Shown here piece by piece: positions 1 to 12,754 of a DNA stretch of 64,000 nucleotides. The stretch's first letter is position 1; each line of letters starts with the position of its first letter. Under the pieces are notes generated by a model. The model had not been told where the DNA came from. It saw only the letters and a list, made by a program, of their open reading frames with translations, and did no database searches. The translations under genes were made by a program, and so were the position numbers. The stretch is from Patagioenas fasciata (taxonomy: Eukaryota; Chordata; Aves; Columbiformes; Columbidae), in NCBI RefSeq assembly GCF_037038585.1, contig NC_092521.1, positions 54,796,398-54,860,397 on the forward strand, given 5' to 3'.

Positions 1-3000
1 TGCAACTATTTAACAGCAGATAGCAATATTTTTATAACTGATTTCTTCTGATATCTCAAGGAGTGAGAAACTTGATAGCCAAAGTGAAATGCTAAATTCA
101 ATCTCATTTTGAAATAGATTCTGCCGTTTTAAAATCTGGATACTGCTGTCCACCAAATAATTTTTCTTCACATTCAGTTTTCCTTTCAAGTTGGGTAGTT
201 GTTTTCCTGTTCTGTAATCGGAAGTCTTGACAGCAAGTCTTGTTCAAGAAGGTACAGGGAGTTTTACGTATTCCATGTTCCCCTTTCACCTCATTGTTTA
301 TCAAAATTTTGGTGCATGCTTTGAAATTAATACTTTAAATCATGTCAAAAACCTGCATTCTGTGAAAGGTTTTATCATTTTACTGTCCACAAGTACATAA
401 AGACATGATAACTTTCTCCATTCTCATTGAATTTGGAAGTACCAAGCATCTGAGATGTTTAGAAACTGTGTATCAGACATTCAAAAATCACTGAATTTCC
501 TAAAAAAATCATTATAATTACACCTCCAAAATTTAGTCACTGCATGTATATTACCAATTTTTTTTTCCCCTCTGTTGTTGGTGTATCTGTTTAATTCTGG
601 TCTGTAGCACAGTTGCCAGTTGAGATAGGGGTAGACTTTTATTTTAGGCAAGCAGTCTCAAATGGCTGCATGTTAATTGTTCTAGAATTACACACTGAAG
701 CTTCACGAACAACATACATTACCTGCCTCTAAAATAATCTCCAAACTGGCTCGTATATGGCTAACACTTAATGCTTCCAAAACTCTTTTTATTACCTTTA
801 AATTTATAACATGAATTCTGAAAGAGGTATGTCTGCTTTTGTGTGTTTTAAAATTAACTGCACATCCTACAGCTTCAGTTAAACTAAGATACAATGTTTT
901 GTGATTTTGTTTTTTTTGTTTGGTTGGTTTGGTTTTTTTCTTTAAACAGTTTTTGCAATGTTCCCCTCTCCCCTCCATGTAACTTTTGTTGTTGCTTGCT
1001 TCCACCCACAAACAAGATGGTAGAAATCAGTATCAAATCTATTGCATCTTTTCAATGACTTCTGTGATTTCTGGATAGATGTGAGTATTGTATTGCATTT
1101 GGTTACAGACCAGGACTAACAAAGATGGTTCTTACCTCAAGAAGCATGTGACCGCAGTCATCAGTTGTAGCAGAAGTAAGAAAATTTGTCTGTATAATGC
1201 TGTCAGATGTCCAAATTAAATAAAGTGTCATAGTCTTTGAGTTATGTGTCTGTTCTAATGCTTAATTAGTATGCAACCTCTGAATTTTTAAACTGATTGT
1301 TTCTTTAAATGTGGTCTGATTATTTTTCACTGTTTGAGTTGCTTTGATGTAAATCACTAATAGACCTCTGAAAATTTAATCTATTGGAATTGATTTTAGC
1401 TGGGGGCGGGGTTTGTGCTCTATTTGCATTTGTTTTCCCAGCTCCACCATTAACTTAGTTGTCAGGAAGTCTTGGCCTCTGAAAGGTCACTCTATGTGCA
1501 TTAAGCAAAACAGTTTCTGCTTCCTTTTTTTTTGCCACAACAAAAACCTACAACACCTACATGCAAAATGCATAGTAAGAAGTTTTTTCACTATTTGTTT
1601 TATTTCTAAGTGAATTATTTTAAAGAGGGAGGGAAGACCCAGTTGTGTGTGTTTTAGTTTTTGCCTTAGTAGATAACTTTTAGTTCCTGTTTGGGGCGAG
1701 AAATGAATATAATCTAATCTCTTCTGGCCTAGGCTTTGTTTTTGTTGGATTTCAGTCTCAAATTTGGAACAGTCCCAAGTTTGGTTCAGTGACAAGATAC
1801 GTCATCCTCACCGACTTGCCCTTATCTAGAACTTCATTAGTGCACTTCTATTTTGAGTGCCTGTTCTCTTTCTTTTAAGGCTGTTTATTTTTGAAAGGAG
1901 TGCAGACAGTTTGCTTAGCTGTGCATTTAATCTGCTTTTAAAAAACACTTCTACTAGCTCTTTATTTTCCTTGGAAAAAGCATGTCAGTTGAGTGCATGT
2001 TGTAGTAGACATTCTCATTTGCATGAAGCATATTTTTAATCTAAAGCTCATATGCTATCAATAAAAACAATGTGCTTTGTATAAAATTTTGAAAATCCTT
2101 AACTAATAAGTTTACCTTGCATACACTACATAAGTGCTACTGTACTTAATGCCTTATTTGACATATATGTAGCCTGTGGGGAGAGGGCAGCTGCTCATTT
2201 GCAGTTTGAAGTGGTGGGGCAAACTGCATCAGTATACTTTGAAATGCTTAATAGATACAAAATTAGAACCAAAACCAGAGTCTGAGATCTATATTTTTGT
2301 GCCTTTTTCATTATTTCTTATGGGGTATGTGTTTGGATTCCTGAAAAAGGCCTTTTCAGATAAAAATAAGGGTCAAAATCTGACATCCAAAATGCCTACC
2401 TTTAATTCGTAAAAAGAGAGGTGATGGTCCAGATTCACTCATGGTATGAGTGTAATAGTTTTAGAAAATATTGAATGCATTGATTGCCTGTGGTCCATAC
2501 AAGCCTAATGTATGGAGAGGAGGCCGACTTTTTAATGGGAGAGGAGATTGTGATAAGCCTTTTGGTTCCCCACACATCAGTTTGACTGAGCAGAGGGCAC
2601 GATTCAGTATCATTGTAAACACAAGCACTTGTTGGCTCCACTGGCATGTGTACATTTGGTTGTTTCTTGACAATACATTAGCCAGTGGACATTTAAAATG
2701 CAAACTAGGTAGCATGCAAACCAGCAATAGTTTGCTGGTGGTGTAGCAGCTAAAGAGAGCCTTTTAAAATCCTTTATTTTGATAAGATGTGTTGTTTAGA
2801 TTTAATGCACTTGTCAACAGTGTTGTGGTTTAACTCCAGCTGGCAACTAAGCCCCACACAGCCACTCACTCACTCCCCCTAGTGGGATGGGGGAGAGAAT
2901 CAGAAACGTAGAAGTGAGAAGACTCATGGTTTGAGATAAAGATGGTTTAATAAGTAAAGCAAAGGCTGCGCACACAACCAAAGCAAAACAAGGAATTCAT

Positions 3001-6000
3001 TCCCCACTTCCCATGAGCAGGCAGGTGTTCAGCCATCCCCAGGGAAGCCAGGCTCCATCATGTGTAATAGTGACTTGGGAAGACAAATTCCGTAACTCCA
3101 AATGCCCTCCCCTTCCTCCCCCAAAATATAGACTGAGCATGACATTACATGGTATGGAATATCCCTTTGATCAGTTGTCCTGGCTGTACCCCTTCCCAGT
3201 TTCTTGTCCACCTGGCACTGCTTGGAAAGCTGAAAAGTCCTTGACTATTTGGCAACAGCTAAAACATCAGTGTGTTATCAACATTCTTCTCATTCTAAAC
3301 CCAAAACACAGTACTGTACCAGCTACTAGGAAGAAAATTATCTCTATCCCAGCTGAAACCATGGCAACAGTAATTATTGATTCCTCTAGTTTGTTGAACT
3401 ATATATAAAACCATGACCTCGGTTCTGTTCGCATAATTAAGGACACAAGGTGCTTAAGTGGCTTTTTTGCATTGACATCCTTTTAGGGGATACCTGCCCT
3501 ACTGGAGGCGTGTAGTGGGGAACGTGTTGGTGTAGCTGTGCCGGGACTGAACATGGAACAAATGCATGAGTTTAGTAAACTCAGGTGTTAGTTGTGTCTT
3601 GGGATCTGCCTAGGGGGAGTAATAGCTGTGCAAGGACTACCAGTTTCATTACAAACAGCGTGGAACTTGGAAAAAATTCTGACAATTTGGCTGTATTTAC
3701 CAGATCTAAGAATTAGTTTTAACAAGACCAGGAAAGACACATCTTACTCAGAACAGCTGTAAATTAAGTTTGTCGAAGCAAAGATTTTAAAGAATTAATC
3801 AAATATTGCTGGCATCAACACTGTAACATTACAAAGCACTTCTTAAAAAAACCCCCGCCGTTTATAAGAGCAGGCTTAATACCCTCTCTATCCTATGCTG
3901 AATAGAGATGCTTAAAAGAACAGTTTGCTGTTATTTTGCTGAATAATGGAAGTTTTCAGCAGCTGGTCTGAACCTTGTGTTCTACAACTGCAAATATAAA
4001 GAACATACAAGACTGGCTTAGCATATGTGAATGAAAAGGTGCAGTTGTCTAACTCTCAATGTCACTTACAACTAAGAAGTATTTGTCTTTGGTAGAGTGG
4101 AAAGTGTTAGTTTCCCAATTGACTCTCAGAGACTATGAACAGTTTTTCCTCTTGTTTTTAATAGCTGAAGTAATTTTATGGATAGCAAAACTTTTCATTT
4201 AGGTATTTTCATTTATGTTAATCAAGCTAAATAATTTGTTTCATTGAACATTTTTTTAACTCCAGATGATATTGGAAATTGAACTGGAAAAGAAATGATT
4301 GCGTTGTTGCTTTAACTAAATTACTAATTCTGTATGTAAAGTCAAAGTGCCACCTTTGGCAGGTCTCTGGTGAACTACGGTAATGAAACCTGACAGGCTT
4401 AGGAAGTTGTTTGTTCATGTGCAAAAGGAAAGTGGCCAGATTTTTTCCTTCAGTGTTGACAGACATGAAGCTTTTGGTATCGTGTTGATGCTTGCAGAGC
4501 ATTACTGATTACAAAGAGCAGCTGAGCAACCTTTGCTTCGTTCTGGCAAGCTCCCTGGCTTAAGTGTTAAATGATTCAAACAGTTCTGTAGAAGAATGTG
4601 CTTTTCCAAAGCTGCTACTGGTTGCGTTGTTTGTTGCAAAATTTCACAATGGGGAGATGTTTCATGACATGAGTTTAGGATGATTAAATGAAAGATCTAC
4701 CTTTGAAATAAGAATGCTGTTGATGTATTATTTATTTTGAAATCTCTTTAATATTAGACTTTTCTACTTCATTTCATTTAGTCCCAGGAAGTGCCAAATT
4801 GAAAATTTACTTTATAAGAACAGTTGGATTTTTCTCTGCATGATTCATTATTTTTCCATTTAAAAAAAACAGAATAAACCGGTTTTGTTCCTTCGTTTGT
4901 GCAAGACAGCAGTGTATAAAACTCTTCTGTAAAAATAAAAATATTTTGTTGGTGAAACTTACATGAAATTCCTGTGATGGTTTTTAATACATGATTTTGG
5001 ATCAGAGATGGTTTAGACTCTCTTTTCATGCGACAACAGGAGTTTCTCTTTACATAGCAGAGCTGTATTCTCTCTCTGCTCAGATCAAGCTCCTCTAGAA
5101 GTATAATTGTTTAATTGTTAGTCTACGGTGAGTATATCCACCTATATGAGCGTCACAGATTATTTTTTCTATTTATGTTTCTGTAGGAGAGAAAAGCAAC
5201 ATTTTTTTTTTAACCTGAGTTCTCAAATAAATGGCAAATCATCTAGCATGTTGTGTACGAGATAATGGGAGGACTGGGAATTGGCGTTGAGACATGTGGA
5301 CAATTATGTTCAAATTTCCGTGAGGAAGGGAGAGGTTTGAAGCAATTTCAGTTACTACTGATTATCGCCTTAGCAAGTAAAGTTTGTCTTGTGGTAGACA
5401 AAGCTGTGACCATTAAGACAATTACATTTGATAGTTTAAATGCATTTATATAGAGAATATAGTAGTAGAATATAATAGTAGAAATGGATTTGTTTATTAA
5501 AAAAACAAACAAAACCAAAAAGCAACCTTGTTGATAGAACTGGTAGTAGAAGAATAGAACTTGTTAATAGAAGTGGTAATTACAGGAATTCTGATTTCCC
5601 ACATTTTGGATGTTAGAGCATAGCTGAATCATTTCACTTTCTTCTGCTTTTATACTAACACAGATGGTTTTTCAAGAGTGGAGAAAAACATTTCTTAAAA
5701 TTAGGATTAATAAATGCTCTGAAATAATTCTAATATTTTTTTCTCAATTTGCATATGAATACTTGAAAATTGCCATTAAAATTGTAGACTGTGTAGTACA
5801 AATCAGTGTAATGCTTTAGCTTCTGTATTGCCTGAGAACCCTACTGAGCTTTGAATGTGATAGTTTTTGGTAAGTGAAGTGTAAGCATTGTGTGTCCTGA
5901 ATAGCTCTCCAAGAATTGGTGAATAAATGTGCCAGACACTTTTAAGAACATGGAGGCAGACAAATGTTGTGGTGATAACCAGTATTTTTATTACTGTGTG

Positions 6001-7535
6001 ATGTGAAATTGCAAGCTGTTTGAAGGGATTTTTGTTTAGGAGAATGATGATCAGTGATCCTTCAATGTCATTAGTCCAGGGGAACAGTGGCAACCTGGTT
6101 TGCAAACTGAAAATAGAATTGATTGTATCCTTTACATTTCAGTTAGTAAAGCGTATCTGTTTATTAAAGCCCATTTTGTTGTCTCATACCAACAACTTTA
6201 CAGACATAACTATCTTTAAAAGAAGTTAAAAATAAATGCCAAGGCAACAATGTGTAACTGGTTTTCAGGATGCAAAATGCACTTTTTTCCCTCCTAGCTA
6301 AATTTTCAGATATTTTGAAAGGCTTTGCATACGGGCCAAGTTTAGTCCTTTCTGTCAAAGTCATAGTTCAGTCTTGACTCTAACAATATCGGCAGGAACA
6401 CTCAGCTTTTAAAAGGGCAGACATTAGGAAAAGGTGTAGTTTTTGTTAGAGAAAATAAAACATTTTTTTCTCTTCGCTTCCATCCCTATCCTTGATATGC
6501 AACTATATGTGAAACAGCAAAAGTGTTTCCAGCACACTATGCTTCTTCGCTTCTGTGTGAGTGTAAGTGTACCAGTCTGAACCATGTTCTCTTGTCTTTT
6601 TATTTCCTCCGTTTTGATTTAGCACTGCTGTTCAGAAAGAAGAACTGAAGCAAAAATCTTCATAGAAATGTATATTAAACTGAAGAAGTTCACAATCTAC
6701 AATTGTTATGATATTCTAGGACATTTATACCCTGAAAGATTCTTGTAGTTGAGGTGGTAATCTTTTGTGTCTAGGTATTATTTGACTGTAGTATGTCTTA
6801 CATGTTGATTGCCAGCATTATTTTTTTTTGTAGAAGTAAAATCTTTCTGTATAACAAAGTCTTCATGGTTCTATCTTTGATATTTAGCATGCTTTCAAAA
6901 TGTGGCTGGAGTTTTGAGATGCTGGATAAAAGTACCATACAGGTATAAAAGAAATTTTTCAAGTCAAATACCCTCTCTAAATCTAAGTAGTTTGCTAATA
7001 AATGTTTTCAGGAATTAAGAGTGACAGTGCTGAAAATCTTCATAAACCAACCCTTATTCCAGCACTTCTACTTTACAGATGTTTTTGCAGCCTGGAAATC
7101 AGATGTGTATTGTTCCCACTTCACAGGCAGCAAAACTGGTGTGGAGGGGCTGGTTTCACTCCATGCCTCAGGGGCATCTGTGCCAGTTGGGAGTAGAGAA
7201 GGCTTGTCCCTGACAGTCAAGGTGAATAGGGGAGAAAAAAGCCACTGTGCCTGTTGTTTTATTATTATGTTGGGTTTACCTGCTGCTGCAAGTGTTGCAC
7301 AAAGTGGAAGGTTTATGTTGTGATGCTGCCAAACTGGGTGGCTCACAGACTGTATAGCGGTTGTGAAATCCCCATGATGTTCTTGAGGTGACGCACAGTG
7401 GTGCAAATCCTTCTGCTTGTTCAGACTGTTACAAGTTGATACTAAAAAAAAAAAAAAATTAAAAAAAATATTATTACACCCTCATTACTTTTGCTTCTTA
7501 TTCCTCCTTTTCTGTTTACTGTATTTTATTTATAG
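1..7535 (+). other. RAB12: RAB12 intron 1 (3' part)
   Basis: The window opens inside this intron. It ends at a good acceptor (pyrimidine-rich stretch then tatag) in front of the exon at 7536. I looked for the first coding exon, which should carry the P-loop (GxxxxGKT/S) and switch I residues, and did not see it, so it lies upstream. The interval is AT-rich with no supported coding exon. It contains one solo LTR (2821-3366), A/T-rich runs near 7443-7470, and a short imperfect tandem duplication of about 30 bases at 5526-5580. Nothing else stands out. Confidence 0.8.
2821..3366 (-). mobile_element. Solo LTR of an avian endogenous retrovirus
   Basis: This 546-bp unit begins TGTTGTGG and ends GGCA on the + strand. 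It closely resembles a common avian LTR whose sense strand begins with a 'ggtttcagctgggatagag'-type sequence. Read on the minus strand it has a TATA-like box (plus-strand 3124-3130) followed about 175 bp later by an ATTAAA poly(A) signal (plus-strand 2946-2951), so the element points against RAB12. The bases acag occur on both sides (caacag if the end is moved inward), consistent with a short target-site duplication. No internal viral genes are present, so this is a solo LTR left by recombination. The exact family (ERVL or ERVK type) cannot be settled here. Confidence 0.85.
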
Positions 7536-7596
7536 GTGTTGATTTTAAAATCAAAACAGTAGAGCTAAGAGGAAAGAAAATTAGATTACAAATCTG
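7536..7596 (+). CDS. RAB12: RAB12 coding exon 2 (switch I / beta2-beta3)
   Basis: This 61-base exon is too short to appear as an ORF. It encodes (G)[19 protein letters not shown](W): the segment after switch I through the beta2-beta3 hairpin of a Rab GTPase, matching RAB12. It starts with two bases that complete a Gly codon and ends with the first two bases (tg) of the Trp codon; the third base opens the exon at 15681. The acceptor is tttatag and the donor is GTAAGT. The phases agree with the next exon, which makes the call firm even though the preceding exon is outside the window. The conserved Trp precedes the DTAGQ motif of the next exon. Confidence 0.95.
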
Positions 7597-9305
7597 GTAA
7601 GTAAAACAAATGTGCAACCAGCAGTATGTTTTAATTTTTATGTTCTAGCATGAATTAATATGCTTGTCTAATACTATTAACTGTTATAAGCTGGTTTAGC
7701 TCTTACCGTATTCCTCCTCTCCTCCATTCCCACAAGACTTAAGCAAAATTAAATAGCTCTTAGACTTCTGTGGAGAGGAGAGGTAGATATACAGTTAGAA
7801 ATAGGACATGAATATAAGTACTGAAGTGTACATGCATCACAGAGGTCTCAAGTCCCTTTTCCTAGAAGGATGATATCACCTACACAACAAATAGGAGTTC
7901 TACAAACAACAAAAGGTGACTGTGTTAAATAGACACTAGAGAAAGTACACTTAGGTTTTCTTTTTTTTTCATTTTCTGGACTGTTTAAAACCGACCTTCA
8001 TTGTAACAGTAATTATAAAACAACTGTGAAGTATTTTCTAAACTGTTTTTCTAAAACTTGGTACTGTCGGTGCTGTTTCCTTGATGCTGTATTAAATAAC
8101 TTTAAAGTAAAGAGCATTCAAGACTAAATAAATAATATCCACTCTCAACAGCACTGAGAAGTAAAAAGCTTTCATACAAATAAGATTCTATACCTTAACT
8201 GGTACCGATGTCCTACTACAGAAAGCTCGAAGTGCGAGCTACGCTTTTCCTTTCTGGAGCAGGTTACATGTTTCCTGATAGTGTTTCTCCATGTAAATGA
8301 TTAATACAATTTTTACTATTTAGGAATTATTGAGCTTAAGAGCTCCCTTGTTTTGCAGAATAGTAGTACATATAAACATTGTTATGAGAGAATAAACCAG
8401 CTATGTTCTGCACATTAATCTTATATACTACTATGTAGAAGCTTAGCTTTGGTTTATTAACAGAGTGTGATGCATAACTGGCATTGCAGTTAAACTGTTA
8501 AACCTGCTAACCATCCATAGAAGGGGGAAAAATGCTCTAAATATACTCATTATTACACTTTTGGGATGTCCTGGTGGTTTCTCATTCTTAACTACATGGA
8601 AGCAGTGAATTCAGCTTACTAACTCCTCTTGGCAGGTCACCATCAACTCTGTCTGTCACACCATGTGTCTGTCTTGCTTCCCTCTGAGTTAACTGCTGCT
8701 TCATCTTTGGTACCATCAGTCACCTAACACTTGAATGTCAGTGGCATGTCTTCATCCATCATCTGTCCCTGTTTGGAAACCTCTGACCACGAGGCTGGCA
8801 GTTGAGCCAGCGGTTGTTAGCCAGGGTCTGCTGGAGCTGACAGAGGTAACAAAAAATTCTGGTATGGAGATGGTGCTGTACACTTGATACGAATTCTTGC
8901 TACGAAATGTGCTAGGCTTATGAAACTATTTATTCATGTTGAGTAAATACTTTATAGGAGAGATGTTTTGTTGGAAAAGAGATGTTTAAACCATTATTTT
9001 CCACATATTGAGAATATGCTGGTAAGATAGCTACTAAAAATTGATAGGTTGATAAAATGTGACTGTTACTCCTGTGTGAAGCCCTGCTAAAATGGTGGAG
9101 AAAGCACTGTGTAAAGAGAGAGTACTTGAAAATATGATAAAATCCAAAATCCTTTCTTTCCAATAGTGGCTGTCAAACTGCTGTTCTTAATCCTTAAAAC
9201 TGTCTTGGCATACTTCTGATTTTTTTGGAAAAGCAATAAGATGAGCACTCCTTTTGCTAATTTATCCAGAATTCTGTTGTTGGGCCTATTTATAAACTCT
9301 TATTA

Positions 9306-9705
9306 TCATAGAATCACAGAATCATTTAGGTTGGAAAAGACCTTTAAGATCATCAAGTCCAACCATTACCTGGCACAGCCAAATCCACCACTGAACCGCG
9401 TCCCTAGGCACCACATCTTCACATTTTTTTTAAACACCTCCAGGGATGGTGACTCCACCACTTCCCTGGGCAGCCTGTTCCAATACCTGAAAACACTTTC
9501 TGTGAAGAAATTTTTCCTAATATCCAATCTAAACCTCTCCTCATGCAACTTGTGGCCATTTCCTTTAGTCTTATCGCTTGTTACTTGGCAGAAGAGACCA
9601 ACACCCTCCATGCTCCAACCTCCTTTTAAGTAGTTGTAGAAAGCGGGAAGGTCTCCCCTCAACCTTCTTTTCTCCAGGCTAAACAGCTCCAGTTCCCTCA
9701 AATCC
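9306..9705 (-). mobile_element. CR1 LINE fragment, 3' end
   Basis: The plus strand starts with the CR1 3' terminal repeat in reverse (tcatagaa tcacagaa) followed by 'ttaggttggaaaagacctt'. On the minus strand an open stretch (9701-9366) encodes the C-terminal end of CR1 ORF2, including [13 protein letters not shown] and a [20 protein letters not shown] segment. It is 5'-truncated, as most CR1 copies are, and lies antisense within RAB12 intron 2. Confidence 0.95.
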
Positions 9706-9995
9706 TTATTGTACCTTCAGTTGTGAGATTAAAAGAGGAAAGCAATTTACCAAGTGAAACACTTCAAAGTTTAGAAATACAGACTTAAGTCGCATTGGCC
9801 GATCCTAAGTCAGTCTCCTTTCATTCCTACACAGAGACAGAAATCAGATTGCCTCATGCTTCCTGGTAGTCTTATGTACAATGATTACAGTAACTTTACA
9901 ACAAAAAACTCTTTTACTTGGTGAACAGGTAATTTCTGAAGTTTATCCATATCTGTTTTCTTAAAATAACTAAGGTTATGTTTCAAAGCATGGAA

Positions 9996-10020
9996 GTTTG
10001 TTTGTTTGTTTGTTTGTTTT
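9996..10020. repeat. (GTTT)6 microsatellite
   Basis: Six perfect GTTT units plus one T in RAB12 intron 2. A short tetranucleotide repeat with no obvious function. Confidence 0.95.
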
Positions 10021-12416
10021 AGGCATTTGCTGATTCTACTTCAAAAATCAAAAATAATAACAGTTTAGAAAAAAGCTTAGCTTGGATATTTTGATGGTCA
10101 CCTGACCTGTCTCTCTACTGACCACTCTGTCAGCGGAGTGTTCTCTACAGAGCTCTACCACTTGAATTTATCAAAATCAGCAGTACTATGTTGCCTGTAT
10201 CAAGCAATTAGGTGTGCAGGATATCCTTTTGAAAGCAGCTTTCACACCTGCTGCTGTTAGTAGAGTGTTAGTAGTACACAAATTGGACTTGTCTCGCTTA
10301 TTCCTTTCACAGTGGGATACTGTGAACTAAGGGTCATCGAGATGTCTGCTTTTGCCTCTAGCTTAAGGTGTTCCTACCTCACAGCAAGTACTCCCCTATT
10401 TCCCCGACTTTGGGTCAGAAGCCAACCTCCTGCTCCTTAGATTATGAAATGGTAGAGCAGCACTGAGGACACAGTAGCGTCCGCCTTCCCTGTGCCACCA
10501 GAAACAGTAGTAGTACCCCTTGGGCTTCCTGAAGTCATAGATACAGCAAATCTGCTTCTGCATTGCAGTTCTTGGCTGAAACGAGCCGATATGTTTAGTG
10601 AGAATGTGTGCAGGCAGGCCAGCCATGGGGTGCAGGAACCAGAACTGGATAGCGAAGTATCTGAGCATCTATGAATCAGTGCTTTTCAAAGCCTGAAGCC
10701 GAGACTAAATAATAGGAACCCCAGTTTTCTGATTTGAAGCGTAGGTGTGTTGGCAGGTGCTCAGCCGAACAGTGGGGTGTCTGACTGTGCCCCCTCACCC
10801 CAGTAACCTGGGCGCTCAGATGATACGAGCAGCACTGTCACTTCTGCGTTCCCTCCAAAAGGACCTGGCTGCTGGGAGCTGAGATGCCCAGTTCCCTGCT
10901 GCGGAGTCAGAGGGGCTCTCTGGTATCTCCACAGGTTTAACCTGGCAAGAAAACAATCTTGATTTGCTTCTGAAGATTGTTTAAATTGGTGCATTCTGAT
11001 AGAAAGTTCACATTCTGCCAGCTCAGTGTTTTCTAATGGACAGTTGTCATCTTGGAAAATCTCTGGGCTGAGAGTCTGAGGGAAAGATCACCTGTCCTAG
11101 AATATCACAGAATGTAGCTCCTTCTGCTCAGTATCTCTGAAATAAATTATTTCATAAAATAAAAGATCCTAAATATATTCATGTTTTATGGGAGGAAAAA
11201 GCTCAGCTTGATACTTAGAGTTAGCCTCTGAAATGACTTTAAAAGTGTTTTTAAAATTTTACCTGCTTCCATAAAAGCACAGAGGATGTGAAAGTGTTAA
11301 ATTAGTGTTAAACTTTTATTTATGGAAAAAAAATGTTTCCTATCTGTTGCCACTTCACACCACCAGTCGTAAAAGACCAATTTAACTTCAGAGCCAAAGA
11401 CAGTTTTGAGTCTCTCCATGTGTTTGTTTCAAGCAACTGTTTTAGATAGACACAAAGAACATTTATGTAAAACAAACATTATCCAAACCTATTTTAATTA
11501 ATATCAACTGTGTTTGTATTGTATTTTATGCAGCCTGAAATAGTGAAAATATGACATGTCGACACTTAAAAATGGGCTTTCTGTGTTTTGGTTTTTTTTT
11601 ATTTGCCTTTGTTTGGTGTAATGTTTGTATTTTTGGAGTGATGTCTAGTTTTTGTTTTGGAAGCAGAAAAACAGTCAAGCAGTGGGATTCTATTATTGCA
11701 GATCATAAATAGTCAAGGAGTCATAGACTGTATGTTTCTGATTACAATTTAGAAATATTAATGATTTCCATTAGAACAATTTCTTGAAAAATCAATAGAA
11801 GAGAACTGTTTTTAGCGTTAAAAAGGAAGTGAGCTGTTAATTTTTTTTTCAGTGATGCCAAAATCATTGGTCAGATTGTAGTATTTCATTATTTGGGCTT
11901 CTGGATTTTGAATTAAATTGCACTGACTTAGTTTTTCATGTTGATTCTGACCAGAGCAAATAGAGAGCTAGCAGCACTTAGTATCACTTAGGAAATTTGT
12001 GAAGTTGTGTACTGTTAGCCTAGTTAAATAATGCTTGCCTCTTCTTCCAGCTTTCTACTAGTGCTACAATAGCTATCCTTACTAAAATACTCCAGCTGCA
12101 GGAGTGTAATACATCAATGAAATAGTATAACAAACTTAATTGCTCCAGCACTGCACATGAAAGTAAGGCACTTTAAGTTGGATGTGCTTTTAGTAGTAGC
12201 TCTGCATTATGGATTACCATTTTTTTCCTCAATATTGGAAGAACTGAATGCAAATTTTCATGAAAATTAAGGTATCACCTGATAGAAGATGTGATTTTTC
12301 CATGGAAAAGATCAGCTTGATACTCTTCTCAAACTTCAACTTATTTAGGCAGGTTGGAGTTGCATTCTAAACTTCTTATTGCAGAAATATTTTTTCCAAT
12401 TTTCACCTTACTATTT

Positions 12417-12754
12417 GAATCACAGAATCATAGAATGGTTGGGGTTGGAAGGGACCTCTGGAGATCATTTAGTCCAACCTACCTACTCAGGCAGGTTCAC
12501 CCAGACCAGATTGCACAGGAATGTGTCCAGGCAGGTTTTAAATGTCTCCAGAGAAGGAGACTCCACAACCTCTCTGGGCAGCCTGTTCCAGTGCTCTGGC
12601 ACCCTCAAAATAAAGAAGTTTTTCCTCATATTCAGATGGAACCTCCTGTGCTTTAGTTTGTGCCTGTTACCCTTCATCCTACTGTTGGGCACCACTGAAA
12701 GGAGTCTGGTCCCATCCTCTTGACACGTGCCCTTGAGATATTTATAAACATTGA
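12417..12754 (-). mobile_element. CR1 LINE fragment, 3' end
   Basis: The plus strand shows the CR1 terminal repeat (aatcacagaatcatagaatg) and 'ggttggggttggaagggacc'. The minus strand encodes the ORF2 C-terminus with [20 protein letters not shown]. The left end is the true 3' end of the LINE; similarity stops after 'tttataaacattga', so the copy is 5'-truncated. It is antisense to RAB12. Confidence 0.95.
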
